A DNA stretch of 64,000 nucleotides from an uncultured Prevotellaceae bacterium (GTDB lineage: Bacteria > Bacteroidota > Bacteroidia > Bacteroidales > Bacteroidaceae), in the NCBI GenBank assembly GCA_902785945.1, contig CADAAR010000012.1:97556-161555 (forward strand), in the 5' to 3' direction. This document shows positions 1-7,873 of this stretch, one piece after another. Position 1 is the stretch's first letter. The number at the start of each line of letters is the position of its first letter. The translations under genes were made by a program, and so were the position numbers. The notes beneath the pieces are model-generated. The model was not told the DNA's origin, searched no databases, and worked only from the letters and a program-made list of their open reading frames with translations.

Positions 1-17
1 TTGCGTTTCGCTGCCAT
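1..17 (-). CDS. start of an unidentified gene, cut by the window edge
   Basis: An ATG (complement of 15-17) lies two bases after the infB stop codon and opens a frame that runs off the left edge; only MAAKR plus part of a codon is visible. The tight spacing after infB suggests a further member of the rimP-nusA-infB operon. Five residues do not allow a family call, and the ATG could be fortuitous. Confidence 0.3.
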
Positions 18-19
18 TC

Positions 20-2890
20 TTACAGTTTCTGTTCTACCTCAATCTCAGTGAAGGTCTCGATGATATCACCAACCTGGATGTCGTTGAAGTTCACCAGTGA
101 GATACCGCACTCCAAGCCTGTTGCCACTTCCTTGGCATCGTCCTTGTAGCGCTTCAGGGCATCGATAGGAGCCGTGTGGATGACGATACCGTCACGAATG
201 ACACGGGCCTTATCCTTGTTGTGTACCTTACCGTCGGTCACCAGACCACCAGCCACAGTACCCACCTTCGATATCTTGAACACCTGCTTCACCTCAATCT
301 CACCAGAGACAATCTCCTTCTTCACCTTGTCGAGCATACCCTGCATGGTCTGCTTCACATCGTCGATAGCGTCGTAGATGATAGAGTAAGTGTTGATCTC
401 CACACCCTCACGGTCGGCAGCACGACGGGCATCGGCAGAAGGACGTACCTGGAAGCCGATGATGATAGCCTCAGAAGCCGAAGCCAGCATGACATCGTTC
501 TCTGAAATCTGACCTACGGCCTTCGAAATGACGTTGACCTGAACCTTCTCGGTAGAAAGCTTGATGAACGAATCAGAGAGAGCCTCAATAGAACCGTCAG
601 TATCACCCTTCACGATGATGTTCAACTCGTGGAACTCACCCAAAGCGATACGATGCGACAACTCGTCGAGACCAAGCTTGGTGGTTGTACGCAGGCTCTG
701 TTCACGCTGCAACTGGATACGCTTATTAGCGATTTCACGGGCTTCCTGCTCCGTCTCCATCACGTGGAAGGAGTCACCAGCAGTAGGCGCACCATTCAAT
801 CCAAGGATGATAGCGGGTTCAGAAGGACCAGCCTTTTCGATGCGCTGGTTACGCTCATTGAACATGGCCTTGACACGACCCCAGGCCGTACCTGCAATCA
901 CGACGTCGCCAATCTTCAGTGTACCATTTGACACGAGGACAGTAGAAACATAACCACGACCCTTGTCAAGCGAGGACTCGATGATAGAACCAGTGGCCTT
1001 ACGGTTAGGATTAGCCTTCAGGTCGAGCATCTCGGCCTCAAGCAACACCTTTTCGAGCAGTTCATAGACACCCTGTCCCTTCTTGGCACTGATTTCCTGA
1101 CACTGGTACTTACCACCCCACTCTTCCACCAACAGATTCATGTTGGCCAGATCCTCACGGATCTTATCGGGGTTGGCACCTGGCTTATCAATCTTATTGA
1201 TGGCAAACACCATCGGCACGTTAGCAGCCTGGGCATGAGCGATAGCCTCCTTGGTAGTAGGCATCACAGAGTCATCAGCTGCGACGATGATAATGGCGAT
1301 ATCCGTTACCTGAGCACCACGGGCACGCATAGCGGTGAAGGCCTCGTGACCAGGGGTATCAAGGAACGTAATGCTATGACCATCCTTCAGTGTCACATTG
1401 TAAGCACCGATGTGCTGGGTGATACCACCTGCCTCACCGGCAATCACATTGGTATTGCGGATATGGTCGAGCAAAGAGGTCTTACCATGGTCAACATGTC
1501 CCATTACCGTTACGATCGGAGCACGAGAAATCAGATCGTTCTCATCATCCTCCTCTTCTGTGATAGCGTTCTGGACTTCTGCAGACACATATTCCGTAGT
1601 GAATCCAAACTCATCGGCAACGATGTTGATGGTCTCAGCATCGAGACGCTGGTTGATAGACACCATAAGACCAATGCTCATACAGGTACCGATCACCTGG
1701 TTCACACCCACGTTCATCATTGTGGCCAGCTCGGAAACGGTCACAAACTCCGTCAGCTTCAGCACCTTGCTCTCTGCTGCCTGTGACTCCATCTCCTCCT
1801 GCATACGCTCAGCAACAGCGTCACGCTTCTCACGACGGTACTTGGCACCTTTCTTGTTCTGATTCTTCGTTGTCAGACGGGCCAGTGTCTCCTTCACCTG
1901 ACGGGCTACAGCCTCATCATCCACCTCCAAAGGCTTCACAGGACGGTTCTTCTTATTCTTCTTACCACCCTGCTGTTGGTTACCGTTGTCTTGGAAGTTC
2001 TGGTTGCCACCCTTGTTCTTATTGTTCTTCTTGTTGTTCTTACCGTTGTCCTGGTTGGCAGCTGCCTCGATATCCACACGCTCTTTTCCACTATGGATAC
2101 GCTCGCGCTTCTTCTTTTCGCCATTATTGCCACCATGCATCTGGGCAAACTTCTCCTCGCGCTCCTTACGACGCTCTTCCTTAGATTTCTTCTTCGGACG
2201 CGTGCTCTGGTTGAGCGAGTCGAGGTCGATCTTACCAACAACATTGAGGTTTGGCGCAGCCTTCTGCTCAGTCTTCAGCTTAAAGACCTCAGGGGCAACC
2301 TTTTCGGTCTCTGGCTCTGACTCCGACTCTGGAGTTTCTGAAATTACCGGAGTTTTCGGAACTTCTGGAGTTTCTGGCTTCTCCGGCTTTGCCTCCACCA
2401 CTGGCTCGGGCTTAACCTCTGCTACTTTCACTTCTTCTTTCTTGACCTCTTCCTTCACCGGAGTCTTTTCCGATGTATCACCTGCCTGTGGCTTTTCGGC
2501 AGTAACCACTGGTGCAGGCTTCTCCTCCTTGGCAGGTTCCGCAACCGGCTTGGCAGCAGGTTTCTTGCCATTGAGGTTATCAAGGTCTATCTTACCTAAA
2601 GGCTTAAACGACTGGCGAGGCTCTGTCTTCACCTCTGCTGTCACTGTCTCTTTAGGTTTCGGCTTATCCTTTTTCTCCTTCTTGGGGAAAATCATATTGG
2701 CCTGTTTCTTCACGTCCTTATCGCCCTTGAACTCCTTGACGAGTGCTTCATACTGCTCGTCACTGATCTTGGTGTTCACATTGGCATCGTCCTTGATCTC
2801 ACCCAGGCTCTTCTTATTCTTTAGGTAATCAACTGCCGTTTGAAGACCTATATTAAGCTCTGTTAATACTTTATTTAATCTAACACCCAT
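20..2890 (-). CDS. infB: translation initiation factor IF-2
   Basis: IF-2 is the GTPase that places initiator fMet-tRNA on the 30S subunit and promotes 50S joining. The protein has 956 residues. The first ~330 are a low-complexity region rich in Lys, Glu and Pro followed by an Asn/Gln/Lys/Gly-rich stretch, as in the long variable N-termini of Bacteroidales IF-2. An IF2_N-like segment ([11 protein letters not shown]) precedes the G domain, which begins near residue 460 with the P-loop [12 protein letters not shown], the switch motif DTPGHEAF and NKID. The C-terminal domains II-IV are complete and end at EVEQKL. The gene follows nusA with a 37-bp gap made of repeats of an ATTTACAA-type sequence, and is last or next to last in rimP-nusA-infB. 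Assignment is secure. Confidence 0.98.
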   Translation of the reverse strand: MGVRLNKVLTELNIGLQTAVDYLKNKKSLGEIKDDANVNTKISDEQYEALVKEFKGDKDVKKQANMIFPKKEKKDKPKPKETVTAEVKTEPRQSFKPLGKIDLDNLNGKKPAAKPVAEPAKEEKPAPVVTAEKPQAGDTSEKTPVKEEVKKEEVKVAEVKPEPVVEAKPEKPETPEVPKTPVISETPESESEPETEKVAPEVFKLKTEQKAAPNLNVVGKIDLDSLNQSTRPKKKSKEERRKEREEKFAQMHGGNNGEKKKRERIHSGKERVDIEAAANQDNGKNNKKNNKNKGGNQNFQDNGNQQQGGKKNKKNRPVKPLEVDDEAVARQVKETLARLTTKNQNKKGAKYRREKRDAVAERMQEEMESQAAESKVLKLTEFVTVSELATMMNVGVNQVIGTCMSIGLMVSINQRLDAETINIVADEFGFTTEYVSAEVQNAITEEEDDENDLISRAPIVTVMGHVDHGKTSLLDHIRNTNVIAGEAGGITQHIGAYNVTLKDGHSITFLDTPGHEAFTAMRARGAQVTDIAIIIVAADDSVMPTTKEAIAHAQAANVPMVFAINKIDKPGANPDKIREDLANMNLLVEEWGGKYQCQEISAKKGQGVYELLEKVLLEAEMLDLKANPNRKATGSIIESSLDKGRGYVSTVLVSNGTLKIGDVVIAGTAWGRVKAMFNERNQRIEKAGPSEPAIILGLNGAPTAGDSFHVMETEQEAREIANKRIQLQREQSLRTTTKLGLDELSHRIALGEFHELNIIVKGDTDGSIEALSDSFIKLSTEKVQVNVISKAVGQISENDVMLASASEAIIIGFQVRPSADARRAADREGVEINTYSIIYDAIDDVKQTMQGMLDKVKKEIVSGEIEVKQVFKISKVGTVAGGLVTDGKVHNKDKARVIRDGIVIHTAPIDALKRYKDDAKEVATGLECGISLVNFNDIQVGDIIETFTEIEVEQKL

Positions 2891-2927
2891 CTATCAATTT
2901 ACAATTTGACGATTTACAATTTACAAT

Positions 2928-4187
2928 TTATTCAAACTCGGACTTCAGTACCTCAATCACGTGGTCAACAGTCTCCTCCTCGAGGTCAGCCTTCTCAATG
3001 AGCATCTCACGGGGAGCGTTGAGCACAGACTTAGCGGTATCCAGACCGATAGCCTTGATAGAGTCGATAACCCACTGGTCGATCTCGTCAGCGAACTCAT
3101 CCAGATAGATATCCTCATCGGCCTCGTTCTCGCTTACCACACGGAAGACATCGATGGTATACTCTGTCAACATCGAGGCGAGCTTGATATTCATACCGCC
3201 ACGACCGATGGCCAGTGATACCTCCTCTGGCTGCAGATAAACCTCAGCCTTGTGATTCTCCTGATCGATGGTGATGCTGGAAATCTTGGCAGGGCTCAGG
3301 GCACGGGTGATAAACAACTGTACATTGCTAGAGTAGTTGATCACGTCGATATTCTCATTACACAGCTCACGAACGATACCATGCACACGACTACCCTTCA
3401 CACCTACGCAGGCACCTACCGGATCGATACGCTCGTCGTAGCTCTCTACAGCTACCTTGGCACGATCGCCTGGCATACGGGCCACACGACGGATGGTAAT
3501 CAGACCATCGTTGATCTCAGGCACCTCAGCCTCGAGCAGACGCTCCAGGAACACGGGAGAGGTACGCGAAAGGATAATACGGGGATTGTTGTTCTCGTTC
3601 TGTACCTCCTTCACGATGGCACGAACGGTCTCGCCCTTGTGATAGTTGTCGTTAGGAATCTGCTCACCCTTCGGCAGATGGAGCTCATTGCCCTCATCGT
3701 CAATCAGCAGCACCTCACGCTTCCAAATCTGGTAAACCTCGCCACTGACCACCTGACCCACACGGTCCTTGTACTTCTGATACAGAGAATCGTGCTCCAG
3801 CTCGAGAATCTTCGAAGCCAGTGTCTGACGAAGGTTCAGAATGGCACGACGACCAAACTTCTGGAAGTTCACCTCCTCGGACACTTCCTCACCTACCTCA
3901 TAGTCGGGTTCAATCTTCTGGGCCTCGCTCAAGGCGATTTCCTTGTTCTCATCCTCCACCTCGCCGTCTGCTACTACAATACGGTTACGGTGAATCTCGA
4001 AGTCTCCCTTGTCAGGGTTGACGATTACGTCAAAGTTTTCATCCGATCCATAGATCTTTGCGATAACATTGCGGAAGCTTTCTTCCAGCACACTCACCAA
4101 AGTCGTACGGTCAATGTTCTTTGTCTCTTTAAATTCCTGAAAGGTCTCAATCATTGAGGGGCCTTTCACATCTTTTTTTGTTGCCAT
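2928..4187 (-). CDS. nusA: transcription termination/antitermination factor NusA
   Basis: NusA binds RNA polymerase and nascent RNA and controls pausing, termination and antitermination. The 419-residue product has the NusA N-terminal domain (MIETFQEFKETKNIDR, VLEESFRNVIAKIYG), an S1 domain around residues 130-200 (VGQVVSGEVYQIWKREVLL) and two KH domains (GACVGVKGSRVHGIVREL, and AIGRGGMNIKLASMLT). I chose the ATG at complement 4185-4187 (MATKKDVKG) because upstream codons of the longer frame read through the rimP 3' end and look non-coding. It sits 28 bp after rimP and 37 bp before infB, the classic rimP-nusA-infB order. In Escherichia coli NusA represses its own operon; a hairpin in the leader upstream of rimP could serve a similar role here (inference). 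Confidence 0.97.
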   Translation of the reverse strand: MATKKDVKGPSMIETFQEFKETKNIDRTTLVSVLEESFRNVIAKIYGSDENFDVIVNPDKGDFEIHRNRIVVADGEVEDENKEIALSEAQKIEPDYEVGEEVSEEVNFQKFGRRAILNLRQTLASKILELEHDSLYQKYKDRVGQVVSGEVYQIWKREVLLIDDEGNELHLPKGEQIPNDNYHKGETVRAIVKEVQNENNNPRIILSRTSPVFLERLLEAEVPEINDGLITIRRVARMPGDRAKVAVESYDERIDPVGACVGVKGSRVHGIVRELCNENIDVINYSSNVQLFITRALSPAKISSITIDQENHKAEVYLQPEEVSLAIGRGGMNIKLASMLTEYTIDVFRVVSENEADEDIYLDEFADEIDQWVIDSIKAIGLDTAKSVLNAPREMLIEKADLEEETVDHVIEVLKSEFE

Positions 4188-4215
4188 TATAATTAATTTT
4201 TTCTGATTATTCCGA

Positions 4216-4683
4216 TTACTTGAAGGCCAGCACATACTTGGCGTATTTCACGCTATCCATCGAATAGGTCTTATCGACGTCAACCATCACGGGACGCTTT
4301 TTGCCTTCCACCGTTTGCTTTTCCTTGACGGTGAGCACGAACTCACGACCATTCACCTCCTTCAGGATGCCAGCCACTTTCTTGCCGTCGGCACCCAGCA
4401 CCTCGATTTCGTCGCCAATGTGGTTAACATACTGCTGTTCCACCTTGAAGGGTTGGCCGATACCAGCACTTCCCACCTCCAGTTCGAAATCGCCCAGCTC
4501 ATCGCCTAAGCGTTCCTGCAGGAAACGGCTCAATGCTGCACAGTCCTCAATCCAGACACCGTCGGCATGGTCAATCTCAATCACAATGCGGTCGTCTGAA
4601 CCAAACATAATGTCTACCAAGAAGTAGTCGTTGCCCTGCAACCACTCTTCCACTAAAGTCTTAATCGTCTCTTTATTAATCAT
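4216..4683 (-). CDS. rimP: ribosome maturation factor RimP
   Basis: RimP assists 30S subunit maturation. The 155-residue product matches the family in length and shows its two-part design: an N-terminal alpha/beta domain with IVIEIDHADGVWIEDCAALSR and FELEVGSAGIGQPFK (the conserved EVxSPGxxxPL region, here with Ala and Gln substitutions), and a C-terminal Sm-like beta domain from about residue 85. It is the first gene of the rimP-nusA-infB operon. Its leader, starting near 4740, contains a terminator-like hairpin at 4705-4732, so expression may be subject to attenuation. Confidence 0.93.
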   Translation of the reverse strand: MINKETIKTLVEEWLQGNDYFLVDIMFGSDDRIVIEIDHADGVWIEDCAALSRFLQERLGDELGDFELEVGSAGIGQPFKVEQQYVNHIGDEIEVLGADGKKVAGILKEVNGREFVLTVKEKQTVEGKKRPVMVDVDKTYSMDSVKYAKYVLAFK

Positions 4684-4704
4684 CTATCAAACGTGTATTA
4701 TAAT

Positions 4705-4732
4705 GAAAAAGAGAGGCCCTTCCGGGTCTCTC
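4705..4732 (-). terminator. hairpin plus U-tract between S41 protease gene and rimP, probably inside the rimP leader
   Basis: On the minus strand GAGAGACCC and GGGCCTCTC pair (one G-U) around a GGAA loop, followed by TTTTTC. This is an intrinsic-terminator shape. It lies after the S41 stop at 4797 but also downstream of the probable rimP promoter box at 4750-4757, so it may act as an attenuator of the rimP-nusA-infB operon rather than only ending the upstream transcript. Confidence 0.75.
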
Positions 4733-4749
4733 ATTCCACTGAACGGGTG

Positions 4750-4781
4750 CAAAATTACATATTTTTTCTCAATTTACCAAA
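4750..4781 (-). promoter_or_regulatory. promoter of rimP-nusA-infB
   Basis: Reading the minus strand, TTTG (complement 4778-4781) is followed after 20 bp by TAATTTTG (complement 4750-4757), an exact fit to the Bacteroidales TTTG-N19-21-TAnnTTTG promoter. Predicted start near 4742, giving a leader of about 60 nt that includes the 4705-4732 hairpin. Confidence 0.75.
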
Positions 4782-4796
4782 TAATTAGCGACTTTT

Positions 4797-6554
4797 TTAC
4801 GATAAAGCACTAAATATTTCTAATTTCTTCTGTTTCAGGGAGATATTTCCTATCGGTTTCTTGTCGATTTTGATAAGCGACGAGGTTTCTTTGGGTTTCT
4901 GGGGAGCCAGCAATTTACGATATTCCTCCGGGTTCTTCAGCAAACGTTCGGCCTCCTTCAACTGCTTGTCAGAATTGAGTCCTGCCTCGATAGCACCCGA
5001 CTGATAATAATAGTGTGCAATGATGTCGCTCTCCAGTATCTGCAGGAGCACGGCTTTGTGCTTCTCCAGGTCGAAGGCCACATCGTGATTCAATTTCTGC
5101 TCCAGATTGTCGAAGGCAGGCTTGGCATCATCGTAATAACCCTCAAACTTAGCCGTCTTCACCAACTCGTCAAACTGTTTCTTGCTAACGGGATCGTAGG
5201 TAAATCCGCTTTTGATGACACGGGCCTTAAACTCTTCCCAGTCAGCATCTGTCAGATGGAACTTGGCTGGTTCGGCAATCGTAGGATGTTTGGCGATATA
5301 ATCGACCACATAGTCGAACATCACCTCCGTCGAATCCTGTCCTGAGGCTGAGAGATAGAAAGCGATGTTAGGAATCGTGTCGGCCTTCACCTCCACATCG
5401 GGCTTGATGCCACCACCATCGCGCACCTCACGACCACCTGCGGTATAGAACACCTTGGTCAGTGAGTCAGGGATATGTTCACGATAACCTGTGCTTCCTT
5501 GCTTGTAGTTGATGGCCTGAATACAACGACCGCTGGGGATATAGTATTTCGAGGTCGTCACCTTCATGTTGGTATTGTAAGGCAGGTCGATGGGAATCTG
5601 CACAAGTCCCTTCCCGTATGTGCGCGTACCTAAAATTACTGCACGGTCCAGGTCCTGCAGGGCACCACTGGTAATCTCGCTGGCACTGGCCGACTCACCG
5701 TTTACCAGCACTACAACAGGCATCACGGTATCCGTAGGCTCCAGACGGGTCTTATAAACATGACTAGCCTGCTTCACCTTACCACGATTATCGACAACGG
5801 TGACGCCCTTCGGCACCCAGAGATTCACGATGTCAACAGCCTCTGACTCAGAGCCTCCGCCATTGTTACGAAGATCGAAGATGAGTGAGGTGGCACCCTG
5901 TTTCTTCAGATCGACAAAGGCACGACGCACCTCCTTGGCACTCTCCTGCGTAAAACTGTTGAAGTTGATATAGCCAATGTTGCCCTCACGCATACCATAA
6001 TAAGGCAACTCTGGCAGTTTGATGTTCCTGCGGGTAATCTTGAAATTCATCAGCTTGCCCGTAGAGGGACGCATCACCTTCAACAGGAAACTAGTGCCAG
6101 GCTCGCCACGCAGATGACTGCTCACAAAGCTTACTTCCTTATCCGTCATCAGCGTATCGTCGATGCTCAGGATGATATCACCCTTCTGCAGACCTGCCTC
6201 AGCGGCAGGCATATTGGCATAGGGTTCGTCGATCACCACGCGGTTCAGTTTCTGATGCTTGCGTATCAGGGCACCGATGCCAGCATACTTACCTGTAAGC
6301 ATCATCCGTAGGTTTTTCGTCTCGTCCTGTGCATAGTACTCTGTATAGGGATCCAATCGACGCAGCATCGCATTGATGCCCGTGCCGATAACATCTTTCG
6401 GATTCAACGTGTCGACATAGAGCAAGTCGAGGTTCTTATATACATTATTAAATATATCGAGGTTCTTGGCCACCTCGAAATTATGATCCGTCTGTCCTTG
6501 CGCCATTGAGAAGGCAGGAAAGAACACTAACAATATGGAAATCAGCTTTTTCAT
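4797..6554 (-). CDS. S41 family C-terminal processing peptidase
   Basis: A periplasmic serine protease of the CtpA/tail-specific protease type. The 585-residue product starts at the ATG complement 6552-6554 (MKKLISILLVFFPAFSMAQG, a Sec signal peptide); longer starts lie in the promoter. A PDZ domain (about residues 90-170, GLQKGDIILSIDD) precedes the S41 core, which has the catalytic Ser in NGESASASEI near residue 288 and the catalytic Lys in YGKGLVQ near residue 314. A helical C-terminal extension of roughly 180 residues follows. The start codon is only 5 nt after a TACTTTTG box, and the gene is divergent from the FAD-dependent reductase. Substrates are not predictable. Confidence 0.93.
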   Translation of the reverse strand: MKKLISILLVFFPAFSMAQGQTDHNFEVAKNLDIFNNVYKNLDLLYVDTLNPKDVIGTGINAMLRRLDPYTEYYAQDETKNLRMMLTGKYAGIGALIRKHQKLNRVVIDEPYANMPAAEAGLQKGDIILSIDDTLMTDKEVSFVSSHLRGEPGTSFLLKVMRPSTGKLMNFKITRRNIKLPELPYYGMREGNIGYINFNSFTQESAKEVRRAFVDLKKQGATSLIFDLRNNGGGSESEAVDIVNLWVPKGVTVVDNRGKVKQASHVYKTRLEPTDTVMPVVVLVNGESASASEITSGALQDLDRAVILGTRTYGKGLVQIPIDLPYNTNMKVTTSKYYIPSGRCIQAINYKQGSTGYREHIPDSLTKVFYTAGGREVRDGGGIKPDVEVKADTIPNIAFYLSASGQDSTEVMFDYVVDYIAKHPTIAEPAKFHLTDADWEEFKARVIKSGFTYDPVSKKQFDELVKTAKFEGYYDDAKPAFDNLEQKLNHDVAFDLEKHKAVLLQILESDIIAHYYYQSGAIEAGLNSDKQLKEAERLLKNPEEYRKLLAPQKPKETSSLIKIDKKPIGNISLKQKKLEIFSALS

Positions 6555-6559
6555 CGCTG

Positions 6560-6640
6560 CAAAAGTACTCAGAATTATCGAGAGCCAATACATATTGCGC
6601 GTTTTTTAACTCTTTTTTTCAGAACTTTTGATTACCTTTG
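6560..6640. promoter_or_regulatory. divergent, nearly leaderless promoters for the S41 protease and FAD reductase genes
   Basis: Minus-strand box TACTTTTG at complement 6560-6567 and plus-strand box TACCTTTG at 6633-6640. Each is followed by the same five bases CAGCG and then ATG. With initiation normally a few bases after this box, both mRNAs would start at or next to the start codon. Confidence 0.75.
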
Positions 6641-6645
6641 CAGCG

Positions 6646-7662
6646 ATGAATGCGAAAACAAAAGAAACAACGGTAGTAATTATAGGCGCAGGCCCTGCTG
6701 GTTCCACTTGCGCGAACCTGCTGAAGGAGGCTGGCGTAGCGTGCGTGCTGGTGGATTTCCAACAATTCCCTCGCGAGAAAGTGTGTGGTGGTGGTCTGAC
6801 TCCAAAAGCATGGCATCTTTTAGATAATTTGATGCCTGATCTGAACTACAATTACCTGCCTGTGACCAGACTGAGGTTGATAATCGACAGGAAAATCGTG
6901 GCAGAAATAGAACCTGCAGAAGAACTGAGGAATGTGAACAGAAGGGAGTTTGACAATGCCCTGTTGCAACATTATCTGCAGATGGATGGGGAATTCGTGC
7001 AGGATGCCTTCTCACATTTTGAAGAACAGGAGGATGGGAAAATCCTGATCACATTGCGCTCTGGCCTGCAGATAGTGTGTCGTTATCTGGTAGCTGCCGA
7101 CGGGGCTAATAGCCGTGTGAGGAAACAATTGTCGGGCCCGTATCACGGGAATTACCAGTTCCTAGAACAGAAAGTGGAGAAGAGGGATGATGTACTGGAT
7201 GGCGAAATCTCAGCCCGTTACGATCATGGCTACTACTACCGCTTCCCCCATCAAGGCTACGACGTAGTAGGTTATGGCGCCAAAGACGCTTCGACAGAAG
7301 GATTCAGGAAACTTCTGGCGGAACTGGGCATCGCAGAGACAAAGATTCGTGGAGCCAACATTCCCGTGGAGGTTGTGGAATCGCAACATGACCACATCCT
7401 GCTGATAGGCGACGCTGGCGGCTTTGCAAACAAGCTAACGTATGAAGGACTCTACTATGCCATCGTTACTGGCAGAAACGCCTCGCAAGCTATCATCAAG
7501 GGCATTCCCTTCAGCGAAACGAATCATGACATCTTCCGCAGGAAGCGTCGCGAGAAATGGATCACCAAATTATTCTATAGCCCAATCGGCCTCTGGATTA
7601 CGAAGATCTGTTCGCGGAATCGGTCTCTGGTAAAGTGGCTATTTGATAAAGGGGTAAGGTAG
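6646..7662 (+). CDS. FAD-dependent oxidoreductase, geranylgeranyl reductase family
   Basis: A flavoprotein of the group that includes geranylgeranyl/digeranylgeranyl-lipid reductases and related monooxygenase-fold enzymes. The 338-residue protein begins with a Rossmann dinucleotide motif (VVIIGAGPAGSTCANLLKEAG), then the family motif REKVCGGGLTPKAW, and carries the second FAD-binding motif LLIGDAGGFANKLTYEGLYYAI near residue 250. I chose ATG 6646 over the in-frame ATG 18 bp upstream because the -7 box TACCTTTG at 6633-6640 would otherwise fall inside the gene. It stands alone and divergent from the S41 gene. The physiological substrate is unknown; a quinone or isoprenoid precursor is only a guess from family membership. 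Confidence 0.85.
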   Translation: MNAKTKETTVVIIGAGPAGSTCANLLKEAGVACVLVDFQQFPREKVCGGGLTPKAWHLLDNLMPDLNYNYLPVTRLRLIIDRKIVAEIEPAEELRNVNRREFDNALLQHYLQMDGEFVQDAFSHFEEQEDGKILITLRSGLQIVCRYLVAADGANSRVRKQLSGPYHGNYQFLEQKVEKRDDVLDGEISARYDHGYYYRFPHQGYDVVGYGAKDASTEGFRKLLAELGIAETKIRGANIPVEVVESQHDHILLIGDAGGFANKLTYEGLYYAIVTGRNASQAIIKGIPFSETNHDIFRRKRREKWITKLFYSPIGLWITKICSRNRSLVKWLFDKGVR

Positions 7663-7663
7663 A

Positions 7664-7697
7664 CAAAAAAAGAGGAGTTAGATTTCTCTAACTCCTC
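7664..7697 (-). terminator. intrinsic terminator after tRNA-Asn
   Basis: Perfect 11-bp stem GAGGAGTTAGA/TCTAACTCCTC (7672-7682 with 7687-7697), four-base loop, followed on the minus strand by TTTTTTT. It lies directly downstream of the minus-strand tRNA; it could also fold in the reductase transcript but lacks a U-tract in that direction. Confidence 0.85.
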
Positions 7698-7701
7698 ATG
7701 G

Positions 7702-7777
7702 GCGCTTCAGGATGGGCTTGAACCAACGACCCCCTGATTAACAGTCAGGTGCTCTAACCAACTGAGCTACTGAAGCA
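7702..7777 (-). tRNA. tRNA-Asn (anticodon GTT)
   Basis: The minus strand folds as a 76-nt cloverleaf. The acceptor stem is TGCTTCA/TGAAGCG, the D-arm contains AGCTCAGTTGGTTAGAGC, the anticodon arm CCTGACTGTTAATCAGG has GTT at the anticodon position, and the T-arm contains GGTTCAAGCC. The T stem has one T-T mismatch. CCA appears to be encoded (complement 7699-7701). A strong terminator follows. Confidence 0.93.
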
Positions 7778-7818
7778 GGTTTTGCTGTTAAGCGGGTGCA
7801 ATTTTTTTGAGACTTTTT

Positions 7819-7858
7819 TAAAAAAAGGCTGCATTTTCGAGAAATGCAGCCCTCTTTT
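7819..7858 (-). terminator. terminator of pnp
   Basis: Perfect 10-bp stem GGCTGCATTT/AAATGCAGCC (7827-7836 with 7842-7851), loop TCGAG, followed by seven Ts on the minus strand. The other strand also ends in CTTTTT, so it may work in both directions. Confidence 0.88.
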
Positions 7859-7873
7859 TGTTCAATTTCTATC

